DNA of 20,216 bases from UBA1067 sp050874585 (GTDB lineage Bacteria > Verrucomicrobiota > Kiritimatiellia > RFP12 > UBA1067): positions 1-20,216 of the forward strand of contig JBNMKZ010000051.1 of assembly GCA_050874585.1 (NCBI GenBank), written 5' to 3'. How positions within the stretch are numbered: position 1 is the stretch's first letter; each line of letters opens with the position of its first letter. Below the pieces are notes generated by a model. The model had not been told where the DNA came from and did no database searches. It was given only the letters and a program-made list of their open reading frames with translations. Made by a program: the position numbers and the translations under genes. Below are positions 15,268 to 20,216 of this stretch, piece after piece.

Positions 15268-16718
15268 CGGAACTCGTCCGAGAGCGGCTGAAGACCGTTC
15301 CAAATCGCCCCGGTTGCTATCTCATGCGAGATCGCCGGGGCATTATCATCTACGTCGGCAAGGCGAAGAACCTGCGCCGCCGAGTCTCAAGTTACTTCCG
15401 AGCAGGTGCGCGGCATCCGCCGAAAGTGCGGTCGATGGTCGATACCGTCTATGACTTTGAATTCATGACGGTCAAGAATGAGGCGGAGGCACTGCTGACC
15501 GAGGCCTCGCTCATCAAGAAGTACAAGCCCCATTTCAATATCCTGATGCGTGATGACAAGCGCTACCTGGCTCTGCGGGCCGACCCGTCCGCACCCTGGC
15601 CGCGCTTTACGTGCGTCCGCATCGTGCGTGAGGACGGGGCACGCTATTTTGGGCCGTTCCCGTCCAGTCCCATCGTACGAGCGGCCAAGGACTTCGTCGA
15701 GAAGCGTTATGGAATCCGCGAATGCGAGGCACTTGTTCCGGATGCGGACTGTCACCGGCATTGTCTTGCGGACGTCATTCGCACGTGCTCCGCGCCGTGC
15801 CTCGGCAAGGTGTCGCCCGAAGACTACCGAAAGAACTTTGACGAGGCCTGTGCTTTCCTTGAGGGCAAGCGACCGTCCGTCTTCGCCGAAGTCGAGGAGA
15901 AGATGCGGGTCGCGGCGGCGGCCCACGATTATGAAAGCGCCGCCCGGTATCGAGACACGCTTGCCGCGCTTCGGGAAATGACGAAGGCGCATTTCGTCAG
16001 GAAGTCGCCGGAGATGCACCGGCAGGATGCCTTGCGCGGCATTGCCGAGCTGGCGGAGGCCATTGGGCTGCCGAAACCGCCGCGAACCATTGAGTGCGTG
16101 GACATTTCAAACCTGTTTGGCACGCATTCCGTCGCCTCCATGGTGGTTGCACGGGACGGACTGCCAGACGGACGCTATTACCGGCACTTCAAGATTCGCA
16201 CGGTCGTCGGTGCGGACGACCCCCTCAGCATGGCGGAAGTCGTTCGTCGGCGTTATGGACCCGAGTCGACGCTGCTGGAGACGTCGCCGCGCGCGGATCT
16301 CTTCATTTGCGATGGCGGCATCACCCAATTGCGGGCGGCTCGCGCCGCCTTTGCCGAGATTGGCGTGACCGACATCCCGACGGTCGGACTCGCCAAGCAA
16401 CAGGAGGAGATTGTCCTCGACGATGGGCGGGAGAACCTCTTTCTGCCGCGTGACTCGCAGGCCCTGTTCGTCTGCACGCGTTTGCGCGATGAGGCGCATC
16501 GGTTCGCCATCACCTACCACCGCAATTTGCGTGAGCGGACGATTCGGGAGTCCGTCCTGGACGAGATTCCCGGTATCGGCGAGGCAAAGAAACTGAAGCT
16601 TCTTCACCACTTCCACACGATTCGCGGCATTTCACGGGCGAAGGTGGACGAGATTGCATCCGTTGCCGGCATCGGGATTGAAACGGCGGCGGAAGTCCTC
16701 CGCCGCGCACAGGCCTAA
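15264..16718 (+). CDS. uvrC: Excinuclease ABC subunit C, short form
   Basis: Makes both incisions around DNA lesions in nucleotide excision repair with UvrA and UvrB. The 484-residue product has a GIY-YIG nuclease (about 13-95), a cysteine group C154, C163/C167, C175, C179 fitting the [4Fe-4S] site known in UvrC, a UVR motif for UvrB binding (205-240), an RNase H-like endonuclease with D280 (CVDIS), D350 (ICDGG) and H412 (DEAHRFA), and a helix-hairpin-helix end (435-480). Usual UvrC has about 600 residues. Here only about 38 residues join UVR and the second nuclease, so about 100 central residues are missing. The catalytic residues seen are intact. The start overlaps tatA. Confidence 0.95.
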   Translation: MTELVRERLKTVPNRPGCYLMRDRRGIIIYVGKAKNLRRRVSSYFRAGARHPPKVRSMVDTVYDFEFMTVKNEAEALLTEASLIKKYKPHFNILMRDDKRYLALRADPSAPWPRFTCVRIVREDGARYFGPFPSSPIVRAAKDFVEKRYGIRECEALVPDADCHRHCLADVIRTCSAPCLGKVSPEDYRKNFDEACAFLEGKRPSVFAEVEEKMRVAAAAHDYESAARYRDTLAALREMTKAHFVRKSPEMHRQDALRGIAELAEAIGLPKPPRTIECVDISNLFGTHSVASMVVARDGLPDGRYYRHFKIRTVVGADDPLSMAEVVRRRYGPESTLLETSPRADLFICDGGITQLRAARAAFAEIGVTDIPTVGLAKQQEEIVLDDGRENLFLPRDSQALFVCTRLRDEAHRFAITYHRNLRERTIRESVLDEIPGIGEAKKLKLLHHFHTIRGISRAKVDEIASVAGIGIETAAEVLRRAQA

Positions 16719-16736
16719 CGGCACGAGATGAGTCGC

Positions 16737-16767
16737 TTGCCAATTTGGGCGGCTAATTTGGTATAAT
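16737..16767 (+). promoter_or_regulatory. Promoter of the S1-domain gene (TTGCCA, 19 bp, TATAAT)
   Basis: TTGCCA (16737-16742) and TATAAT (16762-16767) with TGG before the -10. The spacing of 19 bp is long, so the extended -10 probably carries most of the activity. The ATG lies only 11 nt beyond the -10. Confidence 0.6.
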
Positions 16768-16778
16768 ATGCGCCAATC

Positions 16779-17576
16779 ATGAACAGCGAGAAATTTGATT
16801 TTGGTGCTCTTGTCGACGGGCAGATGAAGGGCATTCGCCGTAGCTACAAGTTTGGCAAGGCGTTCAATGACGATAAGCTCATTGTGCGTCCGGCGAAGAA
16901 GCCGGTTGAGGTGAACTCGGACGATAATGCGACAATCAAGTCGGCGTGGGAAGCCGGCGACGCGGTCTCGGGCCTGGTTGAGAAAGAGGTCAAGGGCGGC
17001 TATGAGGTGACGGTCGCCGGGCAGCGCACGTTCTGTCCCTTCAGCCAGATCGACAAGTTCAAGAAGGATCCTTCCGAATACATTGGACGGAAGTTCGACT
17101 TCATCATTTCGGAGTATTCGGTGGACGATCGCGGCCTGAGCGTCGTCGTTTCGCGGCGTGCGCTGATCGAGGTTCAGGAGGCCGCGCTGCGCGAGGCGAC
17201 CCTGGCCCAGCTGACCGAGGGCGAGACGCTGAACGGCACGGTGACGCGTGTGCTGGACTTTGGTGCCTTTGTGGATTTGGGCGGCGTTGAGGGGCTGATT
17301 CCAGCCGGGGAAATCGCTTGGGAGCGCGTCAACGATCCGAATGAGTTCCTAAAGTCCGGCGATGGCGTGACGGTCAAGGTCATGCGCATTGACCGCGAGG
17401 CGGGGCGGGTCTCCCTCTCCCGGAAGGAGTGCCTGACACGCGTTTTCAAGAAGTCGCCAGAGGAGGAAGAGGCGGCAAAAAGCGAGGCGGAGGTCGCTGA
17501 GTGGATGAAGTCCAACACGAAGCGGAACGCCAACGTCGGTTCGATTTCCAGCCTGTTTGACGGGCTGAAACTCTGA
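16779..17576 (+). CDS. S1 RNA-binding domain protein (RpsA-like, two domains)
   Basis: Probable single-stranded RNA-binding protein linked to translation or RNA metabolism. The 265-residue product has a degenerate S1 fold at about 60-127 (GDAVSGLVEKEVKGGYEVTV...SVVVSRRAL). A classical second one follows at 147-216 (GETLNGTVTRVLDFGAFVDLGGVEGLIP...GRVSLSRK). An acidic, lysine-rich tail follows. Ribosomal protein S1 has four to six such domains, so this is a short relative. ATG 16779 is close behind the promoter with no Shine-Dalgarno; the transcript leader would be only a few nt. nusB follows after 75 nt. Confidence 0.85.
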   Translation: MNSEKFDFGALVDGQMKGIRRSYKFGKAFNDDKLIVRPAKKPVEVNSDDNATIKSAWEAGDAVSGLVEKEVKGGYEVTVAGQRTFCPFSQIDKFKKDPSEYIGRKFDFIISEYSVDDRGLSVVVSRRALIEVQEAALREATLAQLTEGETLNGTVTRVLDFGAFVDLGGVEGLIPAGEIAWERVNDPNEFLKSGDGVTVKVMRIDREAGRVSLSRKECLTRVFKKSPEEEEAAKSEAEVAEWMKSNTKRNANVGSISSLFDGLKL

Positions 17577-17592
17577 GTGTCCCGTTCTGGGA

Positions 17593-17611
17593 TTCCCGTG
17601 TCGTACGGGAA
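17593..17611 (+). other. Hairpin between the S1-domain gene and nusB
   Basis: TTCCCGT (17593-17599) and ACGGGAA (17605-17611) form a perfect 7-bp stem with a 5-nt loop. No T-run follows, so termination is unlikely. It may mark processing or simply lie in the intergenic leader of nusB. Confidence 0.35.
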
Positions 17612-17651
17612 AAGGTGAGGTTAGGAATAATGCAGCAAAAGGATCTTTGAG

Positions 17652-18119
17652 ATGACGGTGACACGCAGGCAGGCCCGCGAGTGGGCTGTTCAGATGTTGA
17701 CGGCGGCGGATTTGAATCCGCCGGCGGATGTGGCGAGTTTCATGGCCGACTTCTGGCTTCAGGCGGTTTCGCTTGACCCGGAAGATGGCGGTGTGCCGAA
17801 AGTTCCCGAGAAGTACAAGGCCTTTGCCGAGGAGCGTGTCACCGGTGTCTTGAATTCAATTGACGAGATTGACGGCATCTTGGCGCCGCTTCTCGCGAAC
17901 TGGGATCTCGATCGGTTGGGAACGGTCGAACGCGCCGTCCTGCGGATGGGCATTTGGGAGCTGAAGCAGACGGATGTGCCGAAGGCGGTTGTCATCAATG
18001 AGGCCGTCGACATCGTCAACTGGTTCTCGGCCCCCATGGCGCGGCGGATTGTCAACGGCGTGCTCGACAAGTTTGCAAAGTCGCTTGCACCGGCGAAGCC
18101 GGAAGAGACAAGGTTTTAA
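17652..18119 (+). CDS. nusB: Transcription antitermination factor NusB
   Basis: Binds NusE (S10) and boxA RNA to help RNA polymerase read through rRNA operons. The 155-residue all-helical product has the N-terminal RRQAREWAVQMLTAAD, the central LAPLLANWDLDRLGTVERAVLRMGIWEL and KAVVINEAVDIVNWFS, which are the NusB signature regions. ATG 17652 has AAAGGAT upstream. It stands before ribD and ribE; nusB with riboflavin genes is a common bacterial association, usually through ribH. A six-codon ORF ends directly before its start. Confidence 0.94.
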   Translation: MTVTRRQAREWAVQMLTAADLNPPADVASFMADFWLQAVSLDPEDGGVPKVPEKYKAFAEERVTGVLNSIDEIDGILAPLLANWDLDRLGTVERAVLRMGIWELKQTDVPKAVVINEAVDIVNWFSAPMARRIVNGVLDKFAKSLAPAKPEETRF

Positions 18120-18122
18120 GTC

Positions 18123-19157
18123 GTGGGTCTGCGTTCGCTCGACGTTGCCAGCATGGAGATGGCCCTCCGTGAGGCGGAGAAGGGGTGCGGGCATACGCGT
18201 CCGAATCCTCCCGTCGGGGCCGTTGTCCTGAAGAATGGTCGGGTAATCGGCAAGGGCCACCATCGCCGGTGCGGGGGCGACCATGCGGAAGTCGCCGCGC
18301 TGAAGAATTGCCGCGAATCGCCTCGTGGGGCGACGGTCTTCGTGACGCTGGAGCCGTGTTCGCGCCCGGGACGCGTGGGGGCTTGCACGGCGGCGCTGAT
18401 CGCGGCGGGCGTGAAGCGCGTCGAGTGGGCCATCCCGGATCCGAATCCGACGAACAGGGGCCGGGCGGCGCGTGTCCTGCACCGGGCGGGGATTGAAACG
18501 GCCTGCTGGGCGGCGAAGCCACAGAAGGCGACGCAGGCGGCGGTCGAGCGGGCCAACCGGCTGATTGCCCCATTTGCCAAGCACGTCCGCACGGGGCTGC
18601 CCTTCGTGACCGTCAAGATTGCCATGTCTTTGGATGGAAAGATTTGTGACGACCAGGGCCGTTCCCAGTGGATTTCGTCCCCCGCTTCGCGGGCGTGGAC
18701 GGGGAACTGGCGGTCGTGTGTGGACTGCATGCTGGTCGGTGCGGAGACCGTCCGCCGCGACAATCCGTCACTGCTCTGCCATTCGCGGCGAAATGACGAC
18801 CTCTTTCGGGCTGTTGTGACGCGGCGTGGGGACTTGCCGAAGTCCTCCCAGATCTTTACGGACGCGGCAAAAGAGCGGACGCTCGTCTATCGTGTCGGCG
18901 AGAGTGCCGTCAAAAGCCTTGCGGACGTCCTCCGTGACTTGGGGCGGCGCGGGTTCATGCACGTTTTTTGCGAGGGCGGACTGAACCTGGCCCGCTCTCT
19001 CGCGGACGAGGGTCTCGTGGACGAGTGGCTGACCGTCCTGTGTCCGTTGGTGATTGGGAGCCGACCGCTTTCGGAGGCTCTCCGCTTCGATCGCGTCGAA
19101 TCCGTTTCGGCGGAAGGCGTTGACTTTATCGGGAGGAGCCTATGTTTACGGGACTAA
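18123..19157 (+). CDS. ribD: Bifunctional riboflavin biosynthesis protein RibD
   Basis: Deaminates then reduces the pyrimidine intermediate from GTP in riboflavin synthesis. The 344-residue product has an N-terminal deaminase domain with zinc ligands H54 (GDHAEVAAL), C79 (EPCS) and C88, general-base E56, and the typical TRPNPPVGAVV. The reductase domain starts at about 155 with FVTVKIAMSLDGKI and GAETVRRDNPSL. The GTG at 18123 is chosen because homologues have about ten residues before the MEMALREA helix; an ATG at 18153 would cut into that helix. It starts 3 nt after nusB and overlaps ribE by 16 nt. Confidence 0.93.
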   Translation: MGLRSLDVASMEMALREAEKGCGHTRPNPPVGAVVLKNGRVIGKGHHRRCGGDHAEVAALKNCRESPRGATVFVTLEPCSRPGRVGACTAALIAAGVKRVEWAIPDPNPTNRGRAARVLHRAGIETACWAAKPQKATQAAVERANRLIAPFAKHVRTGLPFVTVKIAMSLDGKICDDQGRSQWISSPASRAWTGNWRSCVDCMLVGAETVRRDNPSLLCHSRRNDDLFRAVVTRRGDLPKSSQIFTDAAKERTLVYRVGESAVKSLADVLRDLGRRGFMHVFCEGGLNLARSLADEGLVDEWLTVLCPLVIGSRPLSEALRFDRVESVSAEGVDFIGRSLCLRD

Positions 19158-19768
19158 TTCAGAAGATTGGCACGGTCAAGCGCGTGAGCCGTGGGGCCGG
19201 TCTTGTCCTTGAGATCGGCTTTGAGCCGTGGGGCCGCCCGCTTGAACCCGGGGAGTCGGTCGCCGTGAATGGCGTGTGCCTGACGGTGTCCCACTGCGAT
19301 TCGACGCGGTTTACGGCGGATGTCCTGCGTGAGACGGAATCGCGGACGGGCCTTGGAGAGGTCTGGCCGGGGATGCACGTGAACCTTGAGCGGGCCCTTC
19401 GCTCGGGCGACCCGATGGGTGGACACATCGTGCAGGGTCATGTGGACGGGCGCGGCACAATTCTGGGAAAGGACCCGAAAGGCCGCGATTTCCAGTTGCG
19501 CGTACGGTGCGGACGCGTTCTTGCCGCGCAGTCCGTCCTGAAGGGATCCATCACGATTGACGGCGTTTCGCTGACGATTTCGGCGCTTGGCGAGGACTGG
19601 ATAGGGGTTGACCTTATTCCGACGACACTCCGTGAGACGACGCTCGGCGAGCGCAAGGCTGGCGATCGGGTCAACCTTGAGGGGGATGTCATCGGCAAAT
19701 ATGTCGCGAAGCGGCTGGAAGGGTCGGGATTGACGGAAGAGAAACTGGCGGCAGCCGGTTTCATCTGA
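19142..19768 (+). CDS. ribE: Riboflavin synthase alpha chain
   Basis: Dismutates two 6,7-dimethyl-8-ribityllumazines to riboflavin. The 208-residue product begins with the signature MFTGLIQ and consists of two similar barrels: the first with VAVNGVCLTVS, the second with GGHIVQGHVDG then KGSITIDGVSLTIS. Both domains are full length. GGGAGG precedes ATG 19142. It overlaps ribD, so translation is likely coupled. No FMN riboswitch was recognised before this group, and ribBA and ribH are not in the window. Confidence 0.95.
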   Translation: MFTGLIQKIGTVKRVSRGAGLVLEIGFEPWGRPLEPGESVAVNGVCLTVSHCDSTRFTADVLRETESRTGLGEVWPGMHVNLERALRSGDPMGGHIVQGHVDGRGTILGKDPKGRDFQLRVRCGRVLAAQSVLKGSITIDGVSLTISALGEDWIGVDLIPTTLRETTLGERKAGDRVNLEGDVIGKYVAKRLEGSGLTEEKLAAAGFI

Positions 19769-19778
19769 TTCCTCCGGA

Positions 19779-19795
19779 CGCCCATCTTCCGGGCG
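19779..19795 (+). other. Small hairpin after ribE
   Basis: CGCCC (19779-19783) pairs with GGGCG (19791-19795) across a 7-nt loop, 11 nt past the ribE stop. No T-run follows on this strand, so it is a weak candidate for the end of the rib transcript. Confidence 0.25.
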
Positions 19796-19834
19796 GACCG
19801 TTCGACATTGCGAAAAAAAGCCCAAGCGCCCCCC

Positions 19835-19863
19835 TTGCCAAACGGACGGGGATTTGGTACAAT
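19835..19863 (+). promoter_or_regulatory. Promoter (TTGCCA, 17 bp, TACAAT with TG extension)
   Basis: TTGCCA (19835-19840) and TACAAT (19858-19863) have the ideal 17-bp spacing, with TGG before the -10. Transcription would begin at about 19869-19871 and run into the structured leader. Confidence 0.7.
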
Positions 19864-19869
19864 TCCGAG

Positions 19870-20042
19870 CGTCGACAGGAGTGTGCCTCCACTCGAAATC
19901 ATGGTGAGGCCGCCTCGTCAGCAGTTGATTTTATGAGTCGCTGCGAGGGTCGTAATTTATGCCGACAACCCCCGTGCACCTGCCGTTGGGTGTGTGCCCA
20001 AGGTCGTGCGGGGACAGGAGAATCCGTAAAAGGAGGTTCAGA
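19870..20042 (+). promoter_or_regulatory. Structured 5' leader, candidate RNA regulator
   Basis: About 170 nt with no ORF before a perfect ribosome site. Stems seen: GGAG/CTCC (19878-19890); CCTCG-T-CAGC (19913-19922) with GCTGCGAGG (19940-19948), nine pairs and one bulge; and CCCC-GT-GCAC (19970-19979) with GTGCGGGG (20006-20013), enclosing TTGGG/CCCAA (19986-20001). The second stem competes with a GAGG/CCTC hairpin (19906-19916). CCTCC at 19886-19890 matches GGAGG of the ribosome site at 20032-20036, so the first stem and a sequestering pairing exclude each other. I compared it by eye with FMN, TPP, cobalamin, SAM, c-di-GMP-I and SRP RNA consensus features and recognised none. It could instead be a free small RNA. 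Confidence 0.45.
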
Positions 20043-20150
20043 ATGATGATTAATTCATCGAAGAAAACGGGGCGCGCGGCGGACTTGAGTCCGTCGGCCG
20101 CCGGAACAAGTATCGCCAACCACACTGCAGGGGAAGGGGGATGCCTATGA
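20043..20150 (+). CDS. Small ORF, 35 residues, unknown
   Basis: Function unknown. ATG 20043 (a second ATG follows at once) has a perfect AAGGAGG ribosome site six bases upstream, the best in the window. The 35-residue product starts MMINSSKKTGRAADLSPSAA and ends GEGGCL, with no membrane segment. Its stop overlaps the next start as ATGA, so it may act as a leader peptide setting translation of that gene. A short structural or precursor peptide is also possible, for example with the C-terminal Cys as a modified residue. The frame is open further upstream to 19959, but the ribosome site argues for 20043. Confidence 0.5.
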   Translation: MMINSSKKTGRAADLSPSAAGTSIANHTAGEGGCL

Positions 20151-20216
20151 GTACACTATCCGCCGAAATACGGCCGACAGTCATGTTTGACATCCGCACG
20201 ATGAGGGATCCAAGGA
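20147..20216 (+). CDS. Start of an unidentified gene, truncated by the window edge
   Basis: Twenty-three codons from ATG 20147 remain open to the end, beginning MSTLSAEIRPTVMFDIRTMR. A GGGGAAGGGGG purine run lies just upstream and the ATG overlaps the stop of the small ORF. Too short to identify. It is probably the main gene served by the promoter at 19835. Confidence 0.45.
   Translation, partial: MSTLSAEIRPTVMFDIRTMRDPR

Noticed and set aside
19769..20042. FMN riboswitch, SRP RNA, 6S RNA or tRNA
   Set aside because: Compared by eye: no GCCCGCGA-like FMN core, no GGAAGCAGC-like SRP loop, no acceptor/T-loop pattern, and no clear 6S central bubble.
1..20216. CRISPR array, toxin-antitoxin pair or known defence system
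   Set aside because: No regularly spaced repeats outside coding low-complexity, and no recognised nuclease, toxin or reverse transcriptase apart from the transposase and UvrC.

Overview
The window reads as a chromosomal segment of a free-living or host-associated bacterium with moderately high GC (roughly 60%). Genes are densely packed, and stop and start codons often overlap as ATGA. The genes and short promoter regions would suit a member of the PVC superphylum (Kiritimatiellota/Lentisphaerota/Verrucomicrobiota type). That assignment rests on general impression only; no rRNA or other decisive marker is present. Apart from one insertion sequence at the left, all convincing genes are on the + strand.

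Layout. (1) 1-194: no gene, but a compact cluster of perfect short hairpins. (2) 195-1431: an IS30-family insertion sequence with a DD33E transposase on the - strand, bounded by 11-bp inverted repeats and, exactly 18 nt outside each end, by a 16-bp direct repeat. (3) 1477-2868: promoter, pyrH (UMP kinase) and frr (ribosome recycling factor). (4) 2925-7212: a membrane module made of a repetitive Lys/Pro/Ala/Val-rich C-tail-anchored protein, an ABC-2 type permease, its ATPase, and a second permease with a large non-cytoplasmic domain. (5) 7279-10799: hisS, a small SAM-methyltransferase-like protein, a secreted Sel1-repeat protein and a YmdB-type metallophosphoesterase, probably one transcript. 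(6) 10825-12058: a PotD-like polyamine-binding lipoprotein without the other Pot genes. (7) 12080-14976: a 651-residue protein of unknown function, apparently read from a leaderless mRNA, overlapping a DppB-like permease. (8) 14990-16718: tatA overlapping a shortened uvrC. (9) 16737-19768: a two-S1-domain RNA-binding protein, nusB, ribD and ribE. (10) 19835-20216: a well-formed promoter, a structured leader of about 170 nt, a 35-codon ORF behind a perfect Shine-Dalgarno sequence, and an overlapping gene that runs off the right edge.

Most cellular roles are core processes: pyrimidine nucleotides, translation, DNA repair, protein export, transcription antitermination and riboflavin synthesis. 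The less ordinary signals are five. Promoters share an extended -10 box (TGN-TATAAT), and three genes start 6-11 nt behind it with no Shine-Dalgarno. A terminator-like hairpin lies inside the first ABC permease gene. The 651-residue protein may have a divergent kinase-like fold. UvrC lacks about 100 residues of its usual middle. The right-hand leader carries mutually exclusive stems and an anti-Shine-Dalgarno match ahead of a tiny coupled ORF. No CRISPR array, tRNA, rRNA, phage region or recognised defence system was seen.
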